Positions 22,802 to 35,751 of a DNA stretch of 64,000 bases are shown piece by piece. The stretch spans positions 900,277 through 964,276 of the forward strand of contig NW_006920423.1 of assembly GCF_000344685.1 (NCBI RefSeq). Reading direction: 5' to 3'. Position 1 is the first letter of the stretch. The number at the start of each line of letters is the position of its first letter. The position numbers and the translations under genes were made by a program. The notes under the pieces are model-generated. The model did no database searches. It had not been told where the DNA came from and saw nothing but the letters and a program-made list of their open reading frames with translations. The DNA is from Gloeophyllum trabeum ATCC 11539 (taxonomy: Eukaryota; Basidiomycota; Agaricomycetes; Gloeophyllales; Gloeophyllaceae).

Positions 22802-24693
22802 TCACACCGAAATTGCGGCAACTTCGTATAAATAGGTGCCCATGAGTTTGCTCTTATCAGTAACGCGAAGCATCATTGAACGTACGCGTGAGATTGACAG
22901 GAAATACAAAGGGAGTGACGGACGTACGCCTTCGATGAAGTTGCTGCGATCCAACTTCTCGTTCGTAGAACCTAAGATGTAGATAAGAACCGCAACATTC
23001 ATCTGACATCGTGAGAGGGCGTACTGAGCGCCATCGTCTCCCCTTCCCATGGGGAGCAGGAGGACATTCACCCCGAGACTCTCCGCAAAGGTAAGCGTAA
23101 CCGGGATGGACCCGCCCTCGCGAGTCAAGTCCGGCCGCCTCTTGTACACCGCCTATACACCCGTTAGCCTCGACCGGCCAGAGCGTCTATGAATGATGTA
23201 CCTCCGAAGCTTTTATAGCAGCTTGGTAATTCCAATGCTGGTGGTCCATCCAGGGCCTCCCGTCACCCCCACGCTCCACGAGCAGCTTATTCTTGCTGTT
23301 CAGCTTGGCGAACTCGGAATAGAGGTGCTCGAGCACCAAGGGAATAACACTCTCCGGTGTCTGCGGAGGAACTAAGCTGATCCGAGTAGTCCAGGTGAGT
23401 TACGTTCTTGAGATACCACCAAACACATACCGGAGACTGAACTTGCCGGTCACTGTAGCAGGGATGGTTGTCCTTGCGCCCAGTGCACCCTCAATAGCAT
23501 GCAACGACAGAGAAGGGTTACGCATGCGGGCCATCAGGACGGGCACTTTATCGTCTGACCTGGTAATCTTCGCGCCAGCTGCTTCCTCGACGTCGGCGAC
23601 AGAAGAGTCCAGTGACTCGTATAGTTTCCTGTGATGTGCTCAACGCTGGTCTGAAAACTGACAAGGGAAGATGATGTGCACACTTCCCTTCCTCATCAGG
23701 AGGCGGGACCATATCAGCCACGCCAGGTATGAGGATCTGCCCATCTGGCGAGGCCAGCTTGCCCATCAACGCGACGAGGTCCATCAGCGGTTCGTGTACC
23801 ATGCCACCAAACGCACCAGAGTGTAGGTCGCTCGCGGGACCTGAGACAGTAATCTTAAAGTAGGCGATCCCGCGCAAGCCGTATGTAAGGCAGGGGGTAC
23901 GTGTATTGAGCCAGTAATTGTCTGACTGGAGGTGACTGGAGTGAGCACTGACGTTGACCGGAGTTGCTTTGCGGGTTCTTACAATACAGACGCAGTCCAC
24001 ACCGTAGAACCAGCTCTCCTTACCCTTCTTCACCTCGTTCCTGATCAAGTCGTCGAGGCCGTCACTCCCGACCTCCTCCATACCCTCAAAACAAAAGCGG
24101 AGGTTGACGGGGAGTTCGAGACCGAGCGATTTGTGGGCCTCTAGAACGTTCAACCAGCCTAGTATCGCGCCCTTGTCGTCTGTGGATCCTCTACCGATGA
24201 GTCGGCCTGTCTCGGAGTCCACGACGAGCTTGAATGGCTCAGTACCCCAGCCATCGTTTTTGCACGCCTAACAAATGATACGGTGCTCGAGGGCGGCAAA
24301 AAATATGAAAACTGTTATACATACAGGCTGCACATCATAGTGGCCATAAATCAATATGGTCTTCTTTTTGGGATCGTCACCGGTGCTGCCAAGGATCACA
24401 GGCGGAAGCGGGAGTTCCTCGCCATCCAGCACATGCTTCCCTAAGTCGACGAGCTTGGTCCTAACGCCCAAAGACTTGAGTTGATCCTCGAGATAGTGTG
24501 CCATCCTGATGACGTCTGTCCGAAAAGCGGCCTCTGCGCTTACACTTCCATCAAATCGTCCGATGAGCTGTGGGTCACAAAGAGCACACGAAGACGTCCT
24601 TCACCTGGGAAAAGCGACGGCATCTGCAAGACGCTCGATGAACCTACCGGCATGAGCGCCGATATACTCCAGGAATCGGTTGGGTGCGGGCAT
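22802..24693 (-). CDS. DUG1: M20 zinc dipeptidase, Cys-Gly metallodipeptidase type (Dug1/CNDP-like)
   Basis: ATG at 24693 gives MPAPNRFLEYIGAHAGRFIE; after one intron, VSAEAAFRTDVIRMAHYLED follows. M20 motifs appear in order: IYGHYDVQP (metal His and its Asp), GRGSTDDKG (bridging Asp), CFEGMEEVGSDGLDDL (catalytic Glu and metal Glu), DNYWLNTRTPCLTYGLRG (metal Asp), SGPASDLHSGAFGG (His of the lid domain) and GGSIPVTLTFAESLG. The family hydrolyses Cys-Gly, the last step of cytosolic glutathione breakdown, as a homodimer with two metal ions. The last metal His is expected in a GAHSTNEK string. Here the intron at about 22972–23024 should join GDDGA(H) to STNEKLDRSNFIEG, but the acceptor leaves one base too many (near 22971), so the frame is broken by one. 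This is either a sequencing error or a recent lesion. The protein ends YLYEVAAISV. Confidence 0.85.
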
Positions 24694-27600
24694 GCTGGTA
24701 TGTGCAGAAATTTAATCCCCGCAAGGCCTACCTTGATATCGTGAATTCATTCAAGGAACTAACTGGGTTGATCGACTCGCACAGTTCAAAGTAAGTACCC
24801 CTGTGTCCTGTTGACGAGTAAGGAATGTAAATTACTTCTCGTAACTTCTCTGGAACTCAGTTCTGCATACGTTTGCCAGTTTGTGGTGACGGGGGGCGAT
24901 GAGTACTGAGTGGTTAGATCGCTAAGTGGTGGGGCACTGACAGTGCCATCAGGCGAACAACTGATTACCGGAATAGGCAACTTCCACAAACAACCGTTCG
25001 TACCGGTACCACGACCACCGAGGTAACTCCCCCAATACTGCACTTACCTGAAGCTGGGCATATTTCGGCGACGCTAACGGAATTGGATAGCTCGACTTCG
25101 TGATGCTTCTGAGACAGTTTCTGCTGTCCACAAGCGGGTCTCAACCGACTCGACCATGAATCGACCGGAACAACTGTCGATCCCCGTCGTGTAACATGAG
25201 CGGAAAGCGTAGCACTATGACAGCGTCAACTTACCTTTCACGATAACCGGACATTCCAGTCAAGAGCAGAAAGAACCCCAGTATAACCCCATCTGCGACT
25301 GAAAGTAAGCGTCAGCCACCGCTCGACTTCCGAAGCTCACCTCCACTGTCCAACAGGATTGAGTGCCAGATCGCGGGCCCTCCCCTTCTACGTTACAAGG
25401 CGGCTTGCGCGGAGTCACGGTCGTCAAGGGCTTCTCTCGTTGACACCACAGTCTGACCCGCGTATCCGAAGTTCACGCCGGCCGTTTGAACTGAGTTGAC
25501 ACAACGATTCCACGAACCGCGAAGGAGCGCCTACAACAAGTTCGGTTAGCCGTATCGACTTATTACCAGTAGGCATATGGAAAAATCAGTTCAAGGGATC
25601 GATAGTCGGGAGTCGCCTCCACCCGGCCAGTTCCCAATTGAAAATTCGGTCTGAAGTTTGAAATTGCCGGATGAGCTTAAGAACGGGACTTGATGGTGAA
25701 GAGACGGCACTACCCAGCACCTTCCTAGGCGAGTCAATGTTGAGTGTTGTCTTGAGGACCGCATGCCTCGCGGCGGTTCAGAAGCGAGGTGAGGGTCCAT
25801 GGGAGCAGCCCAGACTAATGGAACAGTCGCTAGCAGGTGTCACGGAAGGTCACGGGTTTCAGAAGTCGTGCGCGAACTGGTGATTGTGAGTTGACGAGCA
25901 AAGGGGGGGCGCGGGTGGGGCTCCAATAAGAGGCTGCACTTGCCTATAACGCGATAGAAAGGAGGTCTTTGAGGGCTTGCAGGTAGAGTTCCACCGTGGA
26001 CATTCAGATATTGACCGATCTGCGAAAGACAGAAGTGCGAGTCGATCTGATTATATCACCGCGAAGCATACGAAGAGGGAAACTTGTCCCCCACTTCAAC
26101 CATAGACTAGAGGCTGTCGCAGACTTCGACTGGAAGGACTTGAAATATGAACGAACGCTGAAAGCAAGTGTCAGCCACTGTTTAACATTTGACTGTCGCC
26201 TCCACCCGGCCCGTCGCCAGTGAAGTGAGTGAACCTGGCTTGATTTTCATAGTTGCAGCATCGCTCCAGACTTCTGCGGGCTTGAGAACGGGCCATGACG
26301 GCAGAAGAGGGGGCATTACCCGGCCCCTTCCCAGGTGAGTGCATGTCGGCTCGAGGATCGCGGCTTCAGGTCAGTTTATGGGAGCAGTCCAGATCAATGG
26401 TGCTGCCGGGCTCGAGAAGTGGCAGTTATGGGGCGTCTCTTGGGGGCTTGAGATCGAGGGCCGACGGGGGGAGGCAGCGCGGGCGTGGAATCGAGACTTG
26501 ATGGCGGGACAGGCGGCAAGGGTGGGCCTCGAAGAAGAAAGACTGCGCTTGTCAGTAAGTTAGGAGACTCGAGGAGGGCCTTGGAAGCTGGTGGGCATCT
26601 CCGACTTCTGTTGTTCGGAGACATAGACGTCGGCCGACCTGCGAAAGCTGAAAGCAAGTGTCAGCCACCATTCGACTCTCCACCTGTTCCCGCCACCCGC
26701 CCGCCTCCGAATCCGGTAAGACCTTGAGACCAAGGAACGCCAACCCCAACCGGCGTCTTCGGAGCGCAGCCCAGAGCCACTCGATGGTACTGCCACTAGC
26801 CTGCGTCTCGGAAGGTTCGGTGAATTACAGGGTGTGTTCAGCAAGCTCAAGGTCGAGACTGGACGGGAGGTGGTGCGGGTGGCATGGGAGAGGAGGTCTG
26901 CACTTGCCCTAGAGACGAAAGTCGTTGTACGAGCGAGGCGTCCGAGTAAGAGGCTGAAAACAGTATATGTGATGAGAGTCGAGGCGTAGGAAGCGAGCGT
27001 AAGCACTCACTTACTATCAGTGGATGAGCGCTGGTCCTCAGAGTGTGATAGCTTTCGAGAACTAGTGGATGAAAGCGAGGCGAGAGGGGACGAGGGGAAA
27101 TATGGGATGACGAGGTTCAGCAGACGCCGCACGATATTCTAGGTACCGGCAGAGCGGGATAAGGAAGAAGTATAGCACTGGAAGGGACGGCGCTCCCCGT
27201 TACCTTCCTACGTAAGTAGAAGTGGACTTAACGGGACGTCTTCAGCGATTCTGTAATGGAGACTTGGCGGCGGAAGGAGCGGCGTCACCCGTGCCCTTCG
27301 CAGATAAGGGAACACTGGCTCGAAGAAAGAGGCGGGCGGGGAGTCGGGCTCGAGAAGGGCTGCACTTGCCTGTAACTCGGTAGACATGTCGACACAAAGA
27401 CGTACGTGAGCAAGTTCCACGGGATATTGAACGACCTGCAAATGCTGAAAGCAAGTGTCAGCCACCATCCAGCTTCGAAGATATGCCACCACCCGGCGTC
27501 ACTCCAGGGTGAACATCAACTCGAATGCCTCCAGCTTTTCCCGCACTCCAGGACGACATAGCGAGGGGCCCAGGGCCCGCGTGACTCGATGGCACCGCCG

Positions 27601-28340
27601 CTAGCCCTTGTCTCACGAGGCTCTTCAGGGCGGCTAGTCGGTTTATCAAGCAGGTCGGACGCTCGACCTCCCCCTTTAAGGGCGATGCATGCGGCAACGG
27701 AAAAGTAGACTGCACTTGCCTGCTGTGAGAAAGGCCAACGCCGGAGGTTTGAGATCTGGAGGCTGATTTTCAGCCTATAGACTTCAACAAGTGTCAGCTA
27801 TTATTCGACTCGCCTAGACTGAACTTGCCTTGGTTGAGACATACCACCCCTGGGGGCTCGAGAATCAAGGCCCGACTTCCATTACATTGATAACCTGCCC
27901 AAGCCTAGAGCAAGTGTCAGCCACCATTCGACTCCCCAAGACTTGTCAGCCACCCGCGCGCTCCATCGTGGTCCTTGGGCTTGAGGATCGCTGACCCCAA
28001 CCGGCGCCCACAGGACGGCTTATGCGGACAGCCCAGAGCGACTCGATGGTACTGCCGCTAGCCCACGTCTCTGCAGGTTCGGTAAATTACGGGGTCGCTT
28101 GTGTGCGAACGTCTTCGATGCAACTTGAGGGTCGCCAGCCCCAACCGGCGCCTTCAGGACGGCATCGCAAGCGGCCCAGAGCGACTCGATGGCACCGTTG
28201 CTAGCCCACGTCTCACAAGGTTCGGTAAATTACGGGGCTATCTTCTGCGAGCTTGAGGCCGAAGCTTGCTAGGAGACGGCGCGGGTGGGGTTGGAGAGGA
28301 GGACTGCACTTGCCTTGGAGGTATAGCCATGATACGGGTG
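24694..28340. repeat. degenerate repeat array, no supported gene
   Basis: From about 25.3 kb the same phrases recur. gcaagtgtcagccac or near copies occur near 25303, 26165, 26655, 27448 and 27909. ctgcacttgcc occurs near 25932, 26892, 27361, 27708 and 28300. A longer unit containing cagagcgactcgatgg and then ggttcggtaaattac recurs near 26776, 28030 and 28175 (partly near 27580); the last two are about 145 bases apart. Copies differ by many substitutions and small indels. Open frames through the array do not look like proteins. 24694–25270 is non-repetitive and I recognise nothing in it. Confidence 0.65.
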
Positions 28341-29192
28341 AGTCTCAGCTGCGAGGGTCGAGCAGTAAGTGCTTCGCTAGATAGGGTATGTGTAAGTCAT
28401 GAAGTATATAAGTACAAAGCCAGTACGAGCACTCGCCTATAACTAGTGGATGAGATCTAGTCCTCGGATTGTAAGGGCCGGAGATGAGAGGGAAAGAGGG
28501 TGTGATGAGAACGTTCAGCGTTCGAGGGCGGTTTATATGCTGACCAGAGGGCGGCTGGCGTCGGAGTTTCGAGTCTTGGCGGCTGAGCGGCAGGAGGATA
28601 GATGCTTGGAATGTGGACTGGGGAGACAGGCGTCGCGTCAGCCACAATGTTCGCAGCTCAGCCGATCGGGCTCCCTACGTCATGGCAGCTGGCGAATGGC
28701 AGAACGCCGCTGACATAACGGATCCTGAATCAGTAGAGGATAAGTGGGATGGGTCAGTACGAAGCAGTACAATACTTCCATTCTGCAGCTGCTGGTCCAG
28801 TGAGTTCACCCAACTGAACTCCAGAAGCATGATGAATATTACTACACACTTGTACATCGTGATATTGTTCCGAGCTCATCTTCGACGCTCCTCGACGGGT
28901 GGCAAACAGCGTTACCGATCGCCTCATTAATATTTTGTATCTGTGGCGCTGTGCCTTCTGAGAGTATACGAATCCCACCACTTCCGAGGTATGGTAAGTT
29001 CGTAGCATAGCAAGCAGCCTTTGCGTGTCGGCTTGAGGATAAGACAAGCCCAATCTCGTCAAATACGACGCAGCATGCTTTCTGCCATTCTCCGGTATCC
29101 ATGCGAAGTACAAGATAAGTGATAATCAGATAACTGTCCAGTCCAGCAAGCACTACACCAACACAGTCCACGTCCACGCCTCCACGATTCAA
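28341..29192. other. intergenic, no supported gene
   Basis: Several overlapping open frames of about 60–120 codons, none with a recognisable motif or splice partner. The right part is the 3' flank of the sedolisin gene. Confidence 0.4.
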
Positions 29193-31503
29193 TCATGGCA
29201 AGAGCAACCAGCGCGCGAGCAACTTCGCGAAATTGGGGGTCCCGAGACCAGTAACGGGATCCCAGCCGGGCTCCGCGCTGAACCCGGGCGTGCCGCACCC
29301 GGGGTTCGTCCCGTTCGTGATGTCGTTGAACGCGCCAGTGAAGCCCGCGGAGTAGATCTGGGCGGCACCAGCACGGTCAATACTCGACGACGGGCGAGCA
29401 GGAACGACGGACGTACGGTGGGGTTGATGAACCCGATGGGGCCCTTGCCGAGCGCCAGCCGGGCGTCGTTGATCGCGGTCAGGATGGCGCCCATGACGGG
29501 CGACGACGCGCTCGTGCCGAACACGAGCTCGAACTGGCCGTCGACGGCCACGACGTAGTTCGCGCCGTTCGCGGACAGATCCGGGAACGCCCTCGACTGA
29601 CAGAGACAGTCAACAAATCACCGCGAAGCAACGCGTGGCGGGGAACGTACCTTGCCGGTGGCGTTGTACTGGCTGGCGGAGTACGGCGGCGGGTACGCCG
29701 CCAGGTAGTGCTGCACCGCGCTCTGCTGGTAGGACGGCATGGCGAAGTAGTTGCTGAACCCGCCGCCGGAGTAGATGACCTCCATGCACGCGGACTCGGG
29801 CTGGTACACGCTGTGCCCCGCGACGACCTGGGTCGCGCCGACCGACGTGATGTACGGGCACGTCCCGGGGAACGAGGGGTTGAAGCCCGTCGCGCTCGAC
29901 GATTGCGTACCTAAATCACAGACCACCTCGTTTGGCCCCAATACGAACTCGAACGCGGACGCGGCGCAGACACGCACCATCAGCGTTCAGACACACCCCG
30001 CTGTTCCCCGCAACACCGTTATCCCCCGAACTATACAGCACCGTCGTGCCCATCAGCCCGAGCTTCGCGTACTCCGCGCACTGGCGCGCCGCGTACGCGG
30101 GCGACAGGTCCGCCTCGTTATACGCGTATGACGTCGAGATCACATACGCGGGCTTCGTGGTGCCGCAGTCCTCAGGGCCCTCGTACCCGCCGTACGGGTC
30201 CGGGTACGTCGCGTCGTTGTACGGGTCGTCGCCGCCCTCGAAGGTGCAGTACGAGCCGTCGATCGCGTCGAGGAAGTTGTTGAAGGAGGCACCTGTGGAT
30301 GAATCGTGAGTCAATGGTGTATATGTAGGAGGGCAAGGGGCACCTTCGACCATGTCGCCGGTCTGGTAGAGGGTGACGGGCTGCGGGTTCACGAGCGCCA
30401 TGCCATATTGCAGGTCGAGGTCGCTCTCGCCGTTGTAGCCAAAGCCGGTGTACTCCGTCTGTGCGTAGCCTGACCACGCAGAGAAGAGTCAGAACGCGCG
30501 TGCGCGCGCGGAGAGTGGAAGGCGTGGCTTACCTCCGTCGATGGACACTACCTTCGGGGACTGACCGACTTGACCCTTCGAAAAATTTGTGAAGAACATA
30601 TCCAGGTCAGACTGGAGGTACGCCTGGGGGGTATACTCAACTATACAAATGAGATTCCCTCAGTCACAACTCGGAAACACCCGGGAGGTTGATATACATA
30701 CCGATACCATAGCTGTTCTTGCTGGTTGCCACCGGTATGTAAACAAAGTTGTACAGCGCCCGCAAGCAAATGGGCGTGATCTGCTGGTCACAGTTCTCCA
30801 ACTGGGTCAACAAATCCGAGATCGTCCCGGTGGTCTTGGGCGTCAGGCCGACACCAGGCTGGCCGATATTGCTCAGGGTGTGGCTGGAGGCGCCGTCGCG
30901 CTTGATGACGGCGTCGAAATGGATGGAGGGCATGATGATGTCGACGTGCTTGCTCACGTGCTCGGGGACGTGGTACGCGTCGCAAGCTATGAGTCCTGTC
31001 AGATAACTGAACGAGCGATAACATGTGGGAGCCTCACCGACGTGCTCTTTGCCTGATTCGTGTGTGTAGACGTGATACTCGGTTTGAAGCAGCTGCTCGG
31101 CCTCCTCAACAGTGGCATTGACTTCAATCCAGGTCTTGGCTTTGGTCAACCTGATCCTGGATGGATGGATACCGGACGTCTTCAGCCACTCGTGGACAGT
31201 GCTAACAGTCTCATCGCTCGGCTTGAAAGTCTGCGCGACCTTGCCGGCGTTCCAGTGCTTGCCAAAGCTCGGCGAGTCCGGGTCGGACACCTCGAGCAAC
31301 ATCTCCTCGAGCCTGTCCATGTTGCTCTGCGTGAGGCCAATGCGCAAGGGGAGGACGGCGGCGGCATCGTGCTTGCGGGAGCGCGCCCAGCCCGCGGGCG
31401 TGTGCGCGCGCTTTTCGTGGAGGACGTGGCGGGAAATGAGGGGATCGGCGGCGACGAGGGCCACGAGAGAAAGGAGGGTCAGGAAGGAGCGAGTGAACAA
31501 CAT
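29193..31503 (-). CDS. secreted sedolisin (S53), tripeptidyl-peptidase type
   Basis: ATG at 31503 begins a signal peptide (MLFTRSFLTLLSLVALVAAD). An upstream in-frame methionine would bury it, so 31503 is preferred. A pro-kumamolisin-type propeptide follows (LPLRIGLTQSNMDRLEEMLL, SPSFGKHWNAGKVAQTFKPS, KTWIEVNATVEEAEQLLQTE). The mature domain has the catalytic Glu and Asp in YNGESDLDLQYGMALV, the oxyanion-hole Asp in VLYSSGDNGVAG, and the catalytic Ser in FGTSASSPVMGAIL. The calcium-site region is AFNDITNGTNPGCGTPGFS and the end is WDPVTGLGTPNFAKLL. Sedolisins are acid-active peptidases secreted by fungi to release tripeptides from protein. At least seven exons are needed; frames agree across them. 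The stop is TGA, read from 29193–29195. No binding or anchoring domain follows the catalytic domain. Confidence 0.9.
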
Positions 31504-34301
31504 GGCCGGCGTCAGCGAGAGCAGAGGGGCGTGCGCACCGTGGCTCGAGGAAATTAAACGGAATGGGCGAGCTTTATGTGGGCGGGTGGCTATTACTGTA
31601 CTCGACATCATAGATAAGAACAGAGCCATGCATGCAGGGACAGGACGGGCGGGGTGATCACGAGCTTCCTGATGGAATTCCTGTCGGCTTGGAAGCCCTT
31701 GTTACGACGACAAGAAGCCCGCTGTTTATTGCAGTCCGGTCAATATCCCAAGCTTCAGCCACAAAATCCAGGCAATAATGCGTACGACCTGCGCGGCACG
31801 CACTCGCAATTTATCCAAGTCGATGTAGTCGTCGGCGTTGTGGCGGGAACACCTCGGCAGCTTTGATCGAGTCGTGCGACGGGCGCGCGCCGGCCGCGGC
31901 ATCTCGTTACACCCTTGCCAAAAGTGGAAATCGACGCCCGCTTCCCCGCACGCCTCTGAGCGCTCTTCTTCTCCAACAGGCATGGTCAGTTAAAGCCGCA
32001 CGTTCACGATCGAGCTTTGAGCTGCTTTGAGGCGTTAGCTTCAATCAAGAGGATGATGGATTACTAGACTCGTTTGGTCGCCCTAGCGATGGCTATATAG
32101 CGTCTTGAAACAGGAAAGGGCGTCACGGTCAAGGACGGGGTCTCTTCAAGCTTGTCGTACGTATGGGTGTACCTGGGACTCCATTGCCAAAGGCTCGCCG
32201 GACACCTGCCAGTACCCCATCGGCACTACAGGCTGTATGTCTTCCTTAGATACATCAACAACACCCGGCTGAGATGACTGCTTGACCCCAGGTGTCGGAA
32301 ACGATGCGCATCGTTTTTAGCGCGCGCCGCAGGGGAGATAGTACGCTGTAGGTCCCAGCTGGGGCATTCCCACCAAGTGCGACATTTCCCCGCGAATCGA
32401 GCCCAGTTGGGATCACATCAGCGCAAGTCGTTTGCCTGATTGACAGAATATATCGGGCAGCCAGCGTCCCGGGTGTGGTATCGCCGGACCATATGGAATG
32501 AGATACACGGGTGCTGTCAGTATGTCGGTACGCGGAATGTCATAACGCAGGTGACTCTGGGAATGATAGTTGACAGACAGAAAACAAAAGAGCAGGAGTA
32601 TCACCTGCGATGATAAGCTGAGTCTGAAATCGCTGGGTAAGATGGATGGCGTTGTCGAGCGCCCACATAAAGCTTGAGAGCAGCTCGTGGACGGCATAGG
32701 CCGGCAACCAGCCGTCAGAGCGAAGGGCAAGTGGGAGGACTGTTGCGCACGGAGTCAAGCCGAGTAAGGCGGTTCCATGGAGGCGCGGCGTCGTCGAGAG
32801 GAAAGGTTTCCTTTACTGAGCCGCGTGACAAGGCGAGGGGTGCAGAGAATGAGCAGCGCGGCGGCCGCCACTAGACCAGGGTTTGGCAAGGTACCCGAGA
32901 AAGCAGGACAAGTCATTTCAAGGTGGACAATAGTCGATGGAAGTATGTCGGGCGTCTGGCGACATACCTCGGACGAGCAGAAGCATAGCGCCGTGGACGG
33001 ACAGTTCCTGAACTGCACGATCAATCGGGACCGCATGTCATTCTTTCAAGTTCGATCAGAGGGGTTGTCTTTGGGTCGCAGGCAGAGATGTTCCAGCGCT
33101 GGAACTCAAAGGCCCGCAGTCCAAGAAGATGTCCAACAGGAGAGGCATTTGTAGGGTTAGAAGCCCAAGAGCAGCTGCATTCAGCAAGGTGAGGTTAACA
33201 GACTTCGCACAAGCGCGGATGTAGGTAAGGACGGGTACTTCCAGGTTAAGCAGGTGGTTATACCGTATGGGGATTCTGAATAACACTCCAGGGCGAAGTC
33301 AGCGGGTCGTAGGCAGAGATAAACAGCGCTGGAAGGATCGGGACTGAGTAAGCTACCCGAGAGGAATATCTAGGGGGTCGGTAGTCAATCACGTCCCAAA
33401 AAATGTGAGATTAACGGAGATGAGTTGATACTTCCTGGATTTCACTGTTGGCGGGGACATGACCTGTGATAAACTTTCGTTCCGTGCAGTACGGAAGGGG
33501 TGAGCTAGCCAGCACCCGAAGGCTCGCGGCTGACGAAGATCCGAGAGATGAGGTACTCGTAGAGGGTCGAAAGTCAATCACGTCTCTGAAAAGACGAGAT
33601 TGATAAGCTTCGAACAAACATGTACATAAGACTCGGGTACTTCCAGTGTCAGAAGAACCTAATGGTTATATGGGATTTGCACTCTGGAACCGACTGTTCC
33701 TTCAGACGCAAAGAAACAAATCAGAGAGTCGAGGGATAAGATTTTGTTCGCCCCATGAAGTGTCAGGGGGATACAGACGACGCGTCCCACTGTTGAACCC
33801 TTTGCGGAGAATTCTGATTAGCTCGACTACATCGGGTTGGCGCCCACATAGGGGCTTTGCGTATGTACCCTTCCGGCAAGGGTCTCGGGGTGCACCGTGC
33901 TGCGCGCACTTCGAGATCTCCTACAGAAGGGGCCCCGATTACTGCGCACCGACCTGTATTTACGATGTCGAGCCGTTGGCTCGGAGTTAGAGGGTATAGC
34001 ATAAATCAGAAGCTGCAGTTATGGCGGCGTTGGAAGTGTCAAGCCGTGCTGCTACGGGCAAGCTTGCGAGACTGCGTGTCGTGGCGTTGCTTTGTTTTCG
34101 ACGGAATCTTGCAATGCCCCCCACGTGCCGACGCGTCCCTCACGTGACCCTACCCCGCGCCCGGCAAAGACGGCTTGCCATGAATTTTGGCGGCGTAAGC
34201 TGCTCTTGACTCGGCACGGTCATTGCGAAGCTCCTCGAGTTCGACATCAACTTGTGTTCTCGTCTTTCTTATCCGCGAGGCATATTCCAGCAACTGACGA
34301 C
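31504..34301. other. long intergenic region with decayed duplicated sequence
   Basis: No confident gene. The minus strand has hydrophobic fragments (for example NLTLLNAAALGLLTLQMPLL near 33.2 kb and VAAAALLILCTPRLVTRL near 32.87 kb) that could be remnants of a membrane-protein gene, but I could not link them with splice sites. 33056–33680 contains two diverged copies of the same phrases: the ggcagagat, cagcgctgga string near 33075 and 33310, gtcaatcacgtc near 33384 and 33573, and gggtacttccag near 33233 and 33635. Confidence 0.4.
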
Positions 34302-35197
<896 letters not shown>

Positions 35198-35751
35198 CAT
35201 GCCTCATATATGTTCCTACCCTTTATCGTGCTCCAACATCTGTATCGTATCCGCCTCAGTACCCACCCCCCTTCAGTCTTGTCGTTATCGTTATTCAATA
35301 AAAGCAGACTAATTCAGGAACAATAAGTTCGTGACTTTCCCCATGCTCAACCCCCTCTTCCTGTGTTCACGTCTCCTACCGTGGGGAGTGAACGTTCGTG
35401 AACTGTTGATGATCGTGAGTAGCTCGAAGTAGATTCGTTACAAAACATATGCGTGCTCAAAGTCGTATGTTATTCTCACGACTCCTTGGACCTGTTTCCT
35501 GGTTTCCTGCTCGTTCATGCATTCTCTCTACCACAAGTTACAGCCAATCGACCTTCGGATACTACCCTTGCTCAGTGTTGATCTACGCAGGCTTGCCGAC
35601 ATGTTTGAGCTTGTAACATTGCGCAAATGTGGTATGAATTCGTCCCCTCAGGTGATCACACCGGTCCTGTGACCTCTGGCTAAACTCGACACGGATCTCT
35701 GTCCCCGTCGAGCCTGAGCCTCGCATCCCTTCATAGCGCCTTGAGCCAGTC
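35198..35751. other. intergenic between YAH1 and HMG-CoA lyase genes
   Basis: 554 bases holding the YAH1 3' flank (AATAAA at 35297) and the promoter of the downstream co-directional gene. No other feature seen. Confidence 0.5.
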
